This document shows positions 12,777-24,358 of a stretch of DNA of 64,000 nt, one piece after another. The first letter of the stretch is position 1. The number at the start of each line of letters is the position of its first letter. The notes beneath the pieces were generated by a model. That model saw nothing but the letters and a program-made list of their open reading frames with translations. It had not been told where the DNA came from and made no database searches. The translations under genes and the position numbers were made by a program. The DNA comes from Basidiobolus meristosporus CBS 931.73. Taxonomy: Eukaryota; Basidiobolomycota; Basidiobolomycetes; Basidiobolales; Basidiobolaceae. The stretch lies in NCBI GenBank assembly GCA_002104905.1, contig MCFE01000321.1:31519-95518 (forward strand), read 5' to 3'.

Positions 12777-13103
12777 TGTTAGAGCCTTGGAGATATTGGA
12801 AGTGTTTGGGAGGACAAGTAGATTATGTGATTTTCACTTAAAAGTTTATTGAAAGTACAAGTAGTATTTATACTTTTACATGGTCTTGGCATAATAAGCA
12901 CATATAATAGGTTTAGGAAGGTCCCAAGAGCATGTATTGTCAGTTTGGAGCTGTTTGGATGACTTTGAGAATTTCTGTGTTCTGGGTAAACATTCTAAGT
13001 AAATCCCAACAAGGAATTGACCAGAATTTTCTATGATTTGTAGACAGTGATCCAAGTGACTAAGTTAGGTACATATTCAGGTGTGATTACAAAATTTACA
13101 ACA
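12777..13103 (-). repeat. Copia-type LTR (about 327 bp)
   Basis: Starts TGTTAGAGCCTTGGAGATATT and ends AATTTACAACA. It is in the same orientation as the LTR at 9291-9630 and highly similar along its length (for example 'acttttacatggtcttggcat', 'aggtcccaagagcatgt', 'aaatcccaacaaggaa'). Confidence 0.6.
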
Positions 13104-13756
13104 ACTTCCTGCCCACATAACTTGCCATAGTGACAAAGCTTCCATATATGAAAGTTCTTACAGCACCTAAAAAGTCCTTAGGCTTTTTATGAATGCTTTT
13201 GGTGCCTTCTTAATTATAATGTGTCTTGCCTTTGAAGCCTTGTAAACATATATATATCATTAAGTGAGAGCAACATAATCTAAAGCCCCACATTTGTAAG
13301 GTGATTACCAATTCATAGAACTATCAGAGATTTGATGCTATTTGCAAATTAATTTCGTACCAAGAAAATGCAAGCCTAGAAATTTGCACAAGTTTTCAAA
13401 TATTTGGATTGTTTAGACAAGATAAGAAGTCTAAATGGTTAAGTGAATGGATAGCCAAATCCCTAGTAATATTCTAGTCACTCCATTTGTCAAGTAAAAC
13501 CTACAATGTAATGATTGATATTGCTTAAATTGGACGTAGGCGATGGCAGTATTCTTATGGAAACTGCAAAGAACCTGGTTAGGACACTTCGTCTGCAATT
13601 AGTGGATAGACCATATTGGTACGTGATGATTGGCCAACAAAGATATTTCAACAGCTCCTATATTAGAAACTACAGCACATGAACGCTCTCTAGAGGTGCA
13701 CATAGAGAATAGAGTGCTTCATTCAACTGAGTGCACTTATTAAGCAAGAATCTCTG
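13104..13756. other. Transition from repeats to genes
   Basis: No gene recognised. The first ~400 bases are AT-rich like the repeats; the rest is the presumed promoter and 5' leader of the transporter gene starting at 13757. Confidence 0.4.
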
Positions 13757-15162
13757 ATGAAGAAGCCCGATTCCTCTGGAAAAGCTTACTTGAGGACACT
13801 CCAGACTTGGTCCTCTCTAGCGCTCCAAATCTCGCTCAGAGATTGGCTATTAATAGTTGTTCTTATTTTTGGTGGTTGCTGCAGTAATGTATTTACCCTA
13901 GAGGTTCTCGTAGGGTAAGTGAACAATACAGTTGGTTTACTTGCATTGGCTTTTTTCTCAATTTCCTATTCTTCAAAGGGGAGCCAAAAAAAGTGGAAAC
14001 CTTGTAACCTGTGCTCAGTTCTTATTCGTATCTTTGGATGGGCTAATGCAGCACATAGATATACCAAAGGGATCCTATCTTCCGCGGCTTAAAGAGCGAA
14101 AGGTTCCGGTTCATGTCTGGCTCATCATGGTCGTTCTCTTCTTCTCGCTGTCTGTGATGAATAATCTAGCGCTTGGCTACCATATCTCGGTTCCTCTTCA
14201 CATTATATTCAGATCGGCCGGGCTCATGTTCAACATGATTTTGGGCTGGCTCGTACTAAACAAAAGGTAAGTAAGGTTTGAGGGTTGCTGGCCTTACTCT
14301 GTTCTCATGGCGTTGCTTTGATACAGATACTCCGCGAAACAGATCGTGGCAGTGATCCTAATATCCATTGGTGTGACTGCCGCCACTTTAAGCTCGGCTG
14401 ACACTTCCAAGGTAAGCTTGGTCAATGGCCTATTGGTGCGCCGGATAACTCAGCTTTGTATGTACGCCACAGGGTGTATCGCACGATCAAATGAACTATA
14501 GCGACTGGATGATTGGAGTGTCTCTCTTGCTTATTGCTATTGTTCTTTCGTCTCTACTGGGTCTGTACCAGGAGGTGACATACAAAAAGTACGGAAACCA
14601 GTGGCGGGAGAGTTTGTTTTACACGGTAAGCTGAGTTGGGTGTTCGATGGTGGTTCGTGTACTGACTGCCACATCTTAGCACTTCTTCTCCCTCCCATTC
14701 TTTGCTCTGTTCTACCGAGACATCCTGGAGCAGATACAGATCTACATCGCCTCGGAGCCAATGAAGCTGAGCCAGGTCTTTGAAGGCCTTCCTCTTCACG
14801 GCATCGCGCAATTGGTGTTGGGCGACGTAGCATGTCCGAAGCTACTCCTGTTCCTTGTCTTCAACATCCTAACCCAGTAAGCATCCAGCTTAGCCTAACC
14901 TCGACAACCACGGCTAACCCTACCCTCCCTTAGGTATGTCTGCATCTCCGGTGTTCACAGACTCACTGGAATGGCCACATCCTTGACCCTGAACTTGGTG
15001 TTGACCCTTCGCAAGCTCGTCAGTCTGGTGATATCAGTGTGGTACTTTGACAACGAGCTCAGCTTCGAAGCCATGGTCGGATGCAGTATGGTGTTCTTGG
15101 GCACGGTGCTGTATTCCTTGGGCTCGAGAAGCCAACAGAAGCCCAAGCAGAAAACCACTTGA
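13757..15162 (+). CDS. YEA4: UDP-N-acetylglucosamine/UDP-xylose transporter, SLC35B4/YEA4 family
   Basis: A multi-pass nucleotide-sugar antiporter of the ER/Golgi, in the SLC35B family that moves UDP-GlcNAc or UDP-xylose into the lumen. Six exons read cleanly: 13757-13914, 13979-14266, 14327-14411, 14473-14625, 14680-14876 and 14934-15162, giving 369 residues. Family signatures are FGGCCSNVFTLE in the first membrane helix, then CAQFLFV, SVPLHIIFRSAG, YQEVTYKKYGN, LTQYVCISGVHRLT and TLRKLVSLVISVWYF. The start at 13757 leaves a ~27-residue cytosolic leader before the first helix; no other in-frame ATG precedes the conserved block. The tail is rich in K and Q. The gene converges on ribosomal P1, with only about 115 bases between the stops. 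Confidence 0.9.
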
Positions 15163-15276
15163 ATATCCCAACATGTGATACCATTGCATAGAGTAAATAA
15201 AAGCCATCAATGTCTGGAGGAACTGGATATTTATTATTAGCTGATAGCCAATCTCCTAAGAAAGAAAAGATAGCGT

Positions 15277-15667
15277 CTAGTCGAAAAGACCGAAACCCAT
15301 ATCATCATCAGATTCTTCCTTGGCCTCCTCCTTCTCCTCGGCAGCTGGGCATCAGTGGCAGCTTCACCAGCAGCGGCACCGGCAGCAGCGGCAGGAGCAG
15401 CACCTCCAGAGCCAACATTCATCAACAAATCGCCAATGTTCTTGCCAGCCAAGGCCTTGGCGAAGAGGGAAGCCCAAACAGGCTCGACCTCAACACCGGC
15501 GGCTTTGGTGAGAGCAGTGAGCTTGTCAGCCTGCAATGTACATTAATTAGTATCCAATGCCGAGATACGCCACATCCATCAACCCAGGGTCAACTACTTA
15601 CAGTGATCTCAACACCGTCATCTTGGAGGATGAGAGCGGCATAGACAATAGCTTGTTCAGATGACAT
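15277..15667 (-). CDS. RPP1: 60S acidic ribosomal protein P1, with an apparent C-terminal frame disruption
   Basis: A stalk protein of the large ribosomal subunit that recruits translation GTPases. Exon 1 (15667-15602) starts [18 protein letters not shown] and is joined over a 71-nt intron to exon 2 at 15530. Exon 2 carries [17 protein letters not shown], the [13 protein letters not shown] segment and an Ala-rich hinge. The invariant acidic tail [11 protein letters not shown], ending at a TAG at 15279-15277, lies in a different frame from the hinge. One extra base (or removal of 2 mod 3 bases) between about 15340 and 15365 is needed to join them. Possible causes are a sequencing or assembly indel, a real mutation, or an unrecognised intron: GT...CAG pairs of 23, 35 or 59 nt would all restore frame. 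Length with a simple indel (about 106 aa) fits the family best. Confidence 0.85.
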
Positions 15668-16259
15668 TTTAAAAGATAGTGAAACTCGTGATGCGCAAGT
15701 AACGATTTAACTCTTAACGAGATACAAGACGCTTCAACACGAACGGGGCTGTTAGCGAAAATGGGAAGAGAGAATCAAGCATCATGGTGCCTTTTTGTTC
15801 ATGTCCCATTAACCATCCGGCACACTTCATTGGACGAAAAATTCCTCCATCCATTGGCTTCATCAACCCACTTTTTTTCTGGCTTCTTTTTTAATAGCCG
15901 TATGTGACCGGCTCAGTTTAGTAGGGCTTTGATTTGCTGATTAAAGACTTGGTAGTTTCAATCCTGCATTTATTAATATCATCTACGCTGTATTTTTCTA
16001 TCGTGATTATTCATTTTGTTGGTTTCAAAATGTTGCTTCAATGCTCATGAAGCTAATCCAAGCCAGTTGATTGGTGCCGAAAGTAAACAATCTACACAAT
16101 TTGCACGAATCGCGAAAGTGGATAACTCTTCAATTATATAAACAACTCCAGGCGTGAAGACTTGCCTCGATAGTTCTGCGGTTCACATTCCACTTTTCGC
16201 GTCAATCGTTGTTCAATACACATATTAGTACTTTAGATATTATTACATTACATTCTTCC
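15668..16259. other. Divergent promoter region between P1 and coiled-coil gene
   Basis: 592 bases between two divergent starts. There are several T-rich and pyrimidine stretches (15868-15895) but no element I can name with confidence. Confidence 0.4.
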
Positions 16260-19119
16260 ATGCCACTATTTCGTGCTGACACCGGTCATCAAAGCCCAAA
16301 TAGAAAGGTATCGTAGAATACAGGTCACACTCTCTCTAGATTCCTTACTTACCACTATACTAGATTATTCAGCTAGAGCGCGATACCTCCACTACTCTAC
16401 AAGACAATCTCGAAATAATTTTTACTCGTTTCGATTGCGCCAAAAAGGGCACCATTATTGCCGAAAATCTGTTCCCAATACTCGAACTATTTGAACGCGA
16501 ACAAGGGATCTCACTGTTGGCTTCAGAGCCTAAGGATCTGCTAAACAAATTTTGCCAAAAAAACAGCCAGCTCGAGTTATCGGCAGAGGATTTACACCGA
16601 CTTATATCAGAGCTATCTTCTCCCAGAAACGCCTGTTCTCCTGGTAGCTCACCAAGAAGCTCTACCCCTCAGCCCCATTCGGCTTTAGCGTTCACGCATC
16701 CACTGTCACCCCTCTCATCTCGAAGAAGAACCACACCGCTTATTTCGAAAGTTCTCAGTACCAAAAAAGTCGCCATTAGCAGCTTAAGGCGTAGAAGTTT
16801 ATCCAATAGCGGATTTCCTACTAAGCTTTTCTTCGACGACGACGTGAAAAGTGCACCATCGAACCTAACGGAAGGTTCTCACCCAAAAGTTGACGATATC
16901 AACACCGATTCTATTTTCTACAACCAAAACGGGTTCGAAGGTGATTCTGTACTTAGTTTTTGTTCACCTCTCCAGGTAACCTTGTTCATGCTGGTTTTAG
17001 ATTGTTCAGAAGCTAATAGTGCCACTATTTGCATTTCGGTTTAGCTTGACATGATTGATAGTATCAAAACACCGAAATCAACGCGTCACTCTCACAACAA
17101 CAATGAGTCGTGGGGTAGACATACTATTGAAGCCAGCTCTTGGATTTCCTCTACTTCCGAGAATGAAAGTAGCTTTGAAAGATCGAACGATGTTTATGCA
17201 GATCTTGAGGTGAATTAAAGTGTTGCAAATGTCGTACATATAACAAAATCTCATTTTCAGTATTAATTATTAATAGATACAAGCAGTCAGTCCTTCACAG
17301 CATCACCAACTCCACAAGATGACTGCTAGCTTGAATAGACGACTGCTTCAAGCAGAGAAAAATCTGAATCTTACAGTTCACCAACACGAGGAACAAATTA
17401 GTGATTTACAAACCCGTATCGATGAAATGCAGAAGGAACTGATACTGAAAAGAAGAGATATCCAGGAGTTGAAGGGTCGTGAAAAAACCCATTTAGCACA
17501 AATAAGCTTGGTAAGTAATTCATCATCCTAAGCAAGCTTAGATCTCTTTTTCACCCTTGTCGCGTAGCTTGAATCCGAAGTTGTTTCTGTAACTCGGCGC
17601 TTATCCGACCATCAAAATTCATATGGTGACCTCAAGAGGCAATGCGAAGAAAAAAGAAGTAAGCTAGTATCTTACATATTTCTTTAATCACGAAAATAAT
17701 GGCTGATATATCGCTCCTTTATAGACGAGAATGAGAAGCTTCAGCAACAAATAAAAGTACAAGAGGAAGAATTATGTAATGTGGAGATGGAGCTCCAAAC
17801 ATTTGCATCAAAACAGGAAAAAGTAGTGTGCACACCAATCGATCTTTGCCGATGTAAATTCTCACATTTTCCGAAAGTTCCAGGATGAACGGGTTGCTCT
17901 TGAAAAGCATATTGCTCGACTTGAGCACGAGATCCTATTTGCCCAAACACTTGAGACAGAAGTCAACGAGCTTCAACAAGACAATCAACATCTTAGAGGT
18001 GTCATCGAAGGTTTACGTAAGGACCTTGACGAAACCAGGAAAAGTGTTCGTGGCAATTCTGTTGGAGAACATTTAGTCTACAGGAATCACCCAAGCCAGG
18101 TAGATATTTCATTGCAACTGCTATTAAAGAGGGATAGTATCCTAAGCATCGTTTTTCGATTAGAATTTGTTTTCTGAACTGGCGCTACAAGACCAAGATA
18201 TTGATGCTCAGATTGTTCCGAATTCTGATCAAAACGAAAATAACGATGCAAATGTAAGTGTTTCTGAGTTGACCTGGTGATTGGCGTATCTCTCTGATCC
18301 TTGAATGGTTTCCAGGAGCAATGCAAACATATTGAGGGCTTACTTGAGGAAAATCATTTCTTCAAATCCCAAGTAGACATTGCTACGCAAAAATGGATGG
18401 ATGGTGAGTTACAACGTAGCAGAAATCCTTTACTCTTACAGTGTTTACTTACAATACACATTCTAGCAATGAGTCAATTACAGCAAGCGAAAGCCTCGGT
18501 CAGAGAGGAGAAAGAACTGCTTTTGGCAGAAATTGAACGTCTTCGAAACTCGCAAGTGTCTGTGTCCGACAAAGATACACAATGTGATATCCTTTCGGCG
18601 ACTAGTTCATCGTCGGATGCATTTCCCCAGTGTGACTGTTCTATACTCGACCATGGTTTATCAGAAGTCGAAGTAGGAAGTGCAGAGTCAACACCTCCAC
18701 ATAAGAAGCTCTTGGATAACGAACACCAGAATGTACCAAAAGATTGTGACATTGAGTTACTCAATCCAAATGCCAGTTTGAAAACATCCATGCCCCGAGG
18801 TCGCCACTGCCACCTTTCTTCCCAGGAGAAGAATAAGAGTAAAGAAGCTACTTCTAGAGCACTAGGAAGAAGACCTTGGTTCAGTAGCATCATGTTGTAT
18901 ATCTTAATATCCATACTAGTTATCTTCTTCGCCCGAGCTCTTGCAAGAATTCCTTCCGATGCCGTAAATTTTGAGCCTAGAGGTGTCTCCATAGATTTAC
19001 ACCCTGTTACTTCAGGGTTAAAACGGTTTTATCATGCATGCACCAGAACGCCAGCGTTTGCCGCCGAATGGTTAAACCTATTTGGCGAAGACAATGAAGC
19101 CTTCCAAATTCCAACTTGA
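16260..19119 (+). CDS. EF-hand-like, coiled-coil, tail-anchored protein (KASH5-like layout)
   Basis: Ten exons stay in frame for 761 residues: 16260-16307, 16373-16975, 17045-17209, 17277-17510, 17568-17658, 17725-17822, 17884-18099, 18164-18253, 18316-18403, 18467-19119. From N to C: a degenerate EF-hand-like helix-loop-helix pair at about residues 20-85 (FTRFDCAKKGTIIAENLF, then SAEDLHRLISEL); a Ser/Pro-rich basic linker; coiled-coil heptads from about residue 275 to 410 and again at about 480-560 (LQQAKASVREEKELLLAEI); then one hydrophobic segment (MLYILISILVIFFARAL) about 55 residues before the C-terminus, which ends in IPT. The order EF-hand, coiled coil, single membrane span and short tail is that of KASH5-type LINC proteins that link dynein to the nuclear envelope. 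No PPPX terminus is present, so this is an architectural suggestion only. It could also be another tail-anchored ER/nuclear-envelope protein. Confidence 0.75.
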
Positions 19120-19894
19120 GCAGTCGTATTCTTGACCTTCCCTGGTGGAGTAAAAAGGGCTTGAATAGCATGCGTACATATATATATATATCCTTTGTTT
19201 TCTTTTGTATGTTCTTGGTTTCTTATGTTATAATTGTTTATAGCAGGTAAATAAACAACAATGCTTTGATAAAGTTTGGCGGTCACAGCTACTATTCTTG
19301 ATCAAGATAATCGGGAGCTAGACCTCATTCCATGGAATACAGTATAGATAACGCAACAGCCGGATGGTCATATAATTCGTGTAACAAATTCAGCGAATGT
19401 GCAACATTTTCTCAGCATCAAACCAATTTCAACACACCTGGCGGATCCACATTGATCTGTTGACAAATGAACTCAGTCTCTCATGTTCTACCAGTACCCA
19501 CCAGTACCCACCAGTACCCTTCTAACTAAATAGCGTGATGGAGTTAGTTGGGATTCCTTCCTTTTTAAGCAGGTGGCTATCCATATTATTGATGGATTGT
19601 AGTTAACCGTACCGTTTAATGCACTGAATATGCGCTGATTCAAGCCCCAATTCGTTATTTATTTCAAAGGTTGGATAGATTATAATCGACTTGATAGGAG
19701 AGGGGGCAGTATTGCTTAGGGATAATAGTAGGCTTTCTTTCGAAAAACACCTATCTTTTATTGTGTCCTCACAACACTTTTCTCAGCCAGGGTTTGATAA
19801 TAACCCTCTCATAGAACTTTGCAAAGAATACCATCGTTGTATTCCATCCTTCAAACTACTTTATTTATTCCAACTGCTCCACTACACATCATCC
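19120..19894. other. Intergenic region with short CCAGTACCCA repeat
   Basis: No gene recognised. At 19489-19520 there are three tandem copies of a 10-nt unit (ACCAGTACCC). The region holds the 3' end of the coiled-coil gene and the promoter of the Rho GEF. Confidence 0.5.
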
Positions 19895-22800
19895 ATGATG
19901 AGTAGACATGAGCCATATCCGGCCACCGAAGGCCCGCGAATCCCCTTATTAAAAGACTACCATTTTGGCGAATCCCTAGAGTCTCACATAACTGCTGAGC
20001 CCTTGGAACAGCCAGTGGGTAGCGGGGATTCGTTGTCTTGTCTTGACCAGAGCGGCGAGTTTGCTGCTTATGGATTCCCGCAGACCAGGGAGTCCACCTC
20101 CAGCACGGGTCGTATCATAAGTGGCAAGCATCTGGGTAGACTTTATCCTAGTCTTAGCGGGAGAGGTTAGGATGCACTATTGTTGCTTCAGTGGCGTTTG
20201 CTTACCGTTAATATCATACGTTAATGTAGAGAGTACCTTGCGGCCACCCGCTCGTGGCCAACACATCAGAAGTAATTCAGACGGGGAATTCACCAGGCTG
20301 TCTCGCACCAGCGAAACCATGAGCATCCCAAAGAAAAAGGTGGTCATTTACCCTGCACTACTATCAAGAGTCGCCGAGGTATTTCGGGAGAAGATTGTGT
20401 TGCAAAACCATGTTAAGGATTCACTAGAGTACAAAAATTGCTTTACCGGACGGGAGGCAGTTGTAAGTGGTATTCCAAGCGCAGCGTCCTTGAGACGTCT
20501 TCCCCTATGCTAAGCGGACTGACCTGGACTGCATTTTAGGATATAATTTGCTATATCATCCGGAACAGCGACCGAAATCTCGCCCTGCTCTTGGGCCGTG
20601 CGCTAGATGCACAGAAGATGTTTCACGATGTCACGTACGAGCACAGACTTAGGGATAGTTTGAACGAGTTGTATATGTTTGACGAGTTGATCTCCACTTC
20701 ATACGATGAAGCCGAGTCAGATAGGAACTCGCTGAGCCCGGAGGACACTGCATCCGAACCACCAGTCAATGGTGTATTCACACTGCTAGCCAGTTGCTAC
20801 TCCCCAACGTGCTCTCGAGACAGACTATGCTACAGTATTGCTTGCCCAAGACGGCTAGAGCAGGTATTGCTCATGAGAACAGAATTGCTCGTCATACACC
20901 CAGCTCTAACATCCAACCCAAACCATAGCAAGCAAGGTTAAATATGACGCCCAGTGCTGGTCTTAAACGAACGGAAAGCCGTTCTTCACTCCAAGATAAG
21001 CAGGTAAGAGTTCTACTCTGTGCATCTCCTTGATAGGGCCGGTTGTCAACATCATCCTGTAGGAGCAGCAGGATTTTTGGATCAACTCCGTCCCCAAAGA
21101 GATAGTGGATTCGGTCTCGAAGGAAGAGCAGAAGAGACAGGAGATTATTTTCGAGGTGATCTACACCGAGAGAGACTTTGTCCGAGACCTTGAGATCCTC
21201 AACGAGGTATGCTGTGTTGTGGTTGGTATGGTTGCTGAATGCCATCAACTCACCAGATTCTGTAGCTCTACATGGCTCCCCTGATGTATGGCAGTGTGAT
21301 AGAGGAGACTCGAAGGGAGAGCTTTGGCCGGGAGGTTTTCTTCAATGTAATGGAGGTGTATTCGGTGGGGTCCAAGTTGAGTGATGATCTCATCAAAAGG
21401 CAAAACGAGAGAGCGGTTGTGGAGCGGATCGGTGATGTCTTCCTCAAACACGTCGGGAACTTCAAACCCTTCGTCAGTTACGGTGCGCACCAGATTTACT
21501 CGAAGCATTGCCTAGAGCTGGAGTCCAAGCGTAACCACCGGCTAGCTAAGTTCTTGGAGGTAAGTTCGACCTTGTGTTGGATGGTGTACGGTTGTTGAAC
21601 TTGGGCCACTTCAGGAAAGAGAGCGTTTACCAGAGTCTCGAAAGCTGCCCATCTATAGCTTTTTGGGAAGACCAACCACAAGGCTGGGCCGGTACCCTCT
21701 GCTGCTGGAAGCCGTGATCAAACATACTCCCGATGGCCATCCTGATAAGCGCGATCTACCGATCGTTATCGAGGCCATCAAGGAGTTGTTGTCCCAGGTG
21801 AATACGGAGACCGGTCGCGCGGACAACAAGCTCCGTCTGACCAAGCTAAACGACGCCCTCTTTAGCAAGAACGGCGATATCAAGGTTGGGTCCGAGGGTT
21901 TGTTCCACCGTGCTTCTAGACAACTAATGCGCGTGTTCATTTAAGGAGTTGAGGCTGCTGGACGAAAACCGACAACTGATCAGAGATGGGCCGATCAAGA
22001 AGCGTTCAGGTGTGGAGCAAGTGGAGCTGACCATGTTCCTGTTTGACCATGCGCTCCTGCTTACCAAAAAGAAGAAGACCAAGGACTCGGACTTTTACGA
22101 ATACAAAGTCCACAAGAAGGTAAGGGCGCTTCGTTGCAGAGCCTTGTTTGCATGGACACTTGATTGAATGTGTCTTCCTAGCCAATCCCTCTAGAGCTCC
22201 TCGCTCTATCCTCCACGGACGAGGTGCTTCCTCGAGTGGTCACAAGGCGTTCCAGCGCCGTCTTGGGCCACTTGCCTGGAGCAGCCACGCCCAAGTACAT
22301 CTCGGATATCGGCAAAGGAGGATATCCGCTAACCATCACCCACCTCGGGAAAAACGGGGGTAGCCACACCCTCTATGCCGCGAGCCAAGCAGACTTGCAG
22401 ATGTGGAAAGAGAGGATCGAGCAACAGCGAGCCTTGATAGCCGAGAAGAAGATGAAGTTCGAGCTGGACGTGCTGACCGACATCACCTTCACCACCACCA
22501 ACAGAGTAACCTGCTCCGCGGTCGTCGGTAAGTGGCACACACCCTCCTCCCAGGTGCATTTCTAAACAACCCTCTGCCTCAGACTTCAGCAAGACCATCG
22601 TGATTGGGGCCGAAGACGGCATATACGCAGGGATCGAGGGGTCCCGAAAAAGTTTCAAGAAGATCATCGAGATTGAAAGAGTGTCACAGATCGCTGTGTT
22701 GGAGAGTTACAACATCCTACTTGTGTTAGCAGGTAATGTCAACTGAGGCTTGCCGGCGATGGTCGAATGGTTGCTAATCCACCATTGCCTGGTCCAGACA

Positions 22801-23824
22801 AGGTACTTGTCACCTTCCCCCTGGCGACGCTAGATTCCATGGAGTTGGTGAGCATCAAGCGTGCGCGTAAGATTAGTTCCCACGTCAGCTTCTTCAAGGT
22901 CGGCGTCTGTCTTGGAAAAACGTTGGTTTGCGTGGTGAAGTCCACCGCGCTTTCCTCCACAATCAAGACGTACGAGCCGATCCCTGTAGACACCACCAAG
23001 AAGAAGAGTTCTCTGGGGAAACTATTGATCCGAAGCAGTGGGGACGGGATGAAGGTGTATAAGGTAAACGGCTTCGCACTGTGCCCTTGGGATCGCCGTG
23101 GTCACTCACCCGTCTACGCAGGAATTTTACATCCCCACGGAGTCGTCCTCGGTCCATTTCCTGAGATCCAAGCTGTGTGTTGGGTGTACCAAGGGTTTTG
23201 AGATTGTGGATCTGGAATCGCTCAATACTCAAGGTTCGTTGCACTGTGACCGCGGTAGCCGAGTGGTACTTACGCGCATCCACCTGTAGATTTGTTAGAC
23301 CCAGCCGATGAAAACCTCAACTTCGTTCTGAAGCGCGAGAACATCAGACCTATCAGCATCTTCAGAATCCGGGACGGGGATTTCCTGCTGTGTTACGACG
23401 GTAAAGTGAATTCTGACATCGACCGAGGCCCATCTAACATCCGATATCCCCACCAGAATTCGCCTTCTACGTCAACAAAAATGGCCGAAGATCACGACCC
23501 AACTTCATCATCAACTGGGAGGGTGCCCCATCCGCCTTTGGTACGGCCGCTTGTTCCCCTCACTCACACGGCTGTGACTAACCTTTCCTCGTTGTAGCGC
23601 TGCAATACCCCTATGCCATCGCATTCGATCCGTCGTTCATCGAGATCCGACATATCGAAACCGGTGAGCTTGCGCAGGTGATTGTCGCCAAGAACCTGCG
23701 TCCACTTTGTATCGAGAGCAACACGGTTCATTGTGTGGCCGATTCGATTCTCGACTACCAGAGTGTGTCGCAGCTCAAGCTGCGAAACGAGGAATCGCCT
23801 GACGTCCCGGTGAACGGAAGATAG
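19895..23824 (+). CDS. ROM2: Rho1 guanine nucleotide exchange factor (DEP-RhoGEF-PH-CNH)
   Basis: Activates Rho1 to drive cell-wall synthesis and actin polarity. Fifteen exons stay in frame for about 1016 residues, for example 19895-20135, 20230-20462, 20540-20863, 20929-21003, 21063-21206, 21266-21559, 21615-21884, 21946-22119, 22182-22527, with the last at 23598-23824. Order: Ser-rich N-terminus; DEP domain at about 95-200 (YPALLSRVAEVFREKIVL, FTGREAVDIICYIIR); the fungal Rom/Rgf signature PPVNGVFTLL...CYSPTCSRDRLCYSIACPRRLEQ; RhoGEF (DH) at about 310-500 (QEIIFEVIYTERDFVRDL, LGRPTTRLGRYPLLLEAV); PH at about 535-680 (LTMFLFDHALLLTKKK, YAASQADLQMWKERIE); CNH (citron homology) to the end (ISIFRIRDGDFLLCYDEFAFYVNKNG). 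Domain order is exactly that of yeast Rom1/Rom2 and fission yeast Rgf1. The first ATG of MMSR was chosen; 19898 is equally possible. Confidence 0.93.
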
Positions 23825-24358
23825 GCCATGCGGGTCGGGTCGCCAATGTACATCTCGGTCGAACTTAATTACCTCCCCATCTCTCTCCACCCGTTAATCT
23901 GCTTGCGTTCATTGTATTTTTCCCTGACCTCACCTCTCCGTTTATCGACACACATTGCAATGTTTCCACAGGCCTTTCATATCCTTGATAACCTAGATGC
24001 TCAACACACACACACACACAAATGATATCTCTCCCTTGTTGCATAGCACTTAGAAATCTGACTAAAACCGTATCCAAACAACTTCCATCTCGTTCCCCCC
24101 CCCCGACCGTGTGTCACGTGATATCACGAGGGTAGCGCGGTCGAGAGTTAAAAAAAATGGACGAAAGCAGTCCTCGAAGGGGATGAAAATGAGAATCATA
24201 AAAAAAAACGGACCGAACTGATCAACCACGGCACCAATATCAATCACCGTAAGACTCGTCAATCGGGTCAAGGCAACCCAACAAGTGCGTTCGCATACCA
24301 AACCAAAGCCAAGGCCGAAACCGCGCAACCCGTCACCCCCCTTCCAAACGACCACAGC
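23825..24358. other. Intergenic region with (CA)n, poly-C and CACGTG
   Basis: Contains a short (AC)n run at 24004-24021, a C-run near 24097-24105 and a TCACGTGA palindrome (listed separately). No gene seen. Confidence 0.5.
24115..24120. promoter_or_regulatory. CACGTG E-box upstream of CMS1
   Basis: CACGTG within TCACGTGA, about 240 bases upstream of the CMS1 start. In fungi this palindrome is a typical Cbf1/bHLH site. Function here is inferred from sequence and position alone. Confidence 0.4.

Noticed and set aside
23240-23290. tRNA-like words (GGTAGCCGAGTGGTA) in a Rho GEF intron
   Set aside because: Resembles an A-box, but there is no B-box, acceptor stem or anticodon arm; it is ordinary intron sequence between two CNH exons.
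24097-24105. Poly-C run as an assembly gap filler
   Set aside because: Short and flanked by unique sequence; an ordinary homopolymer.
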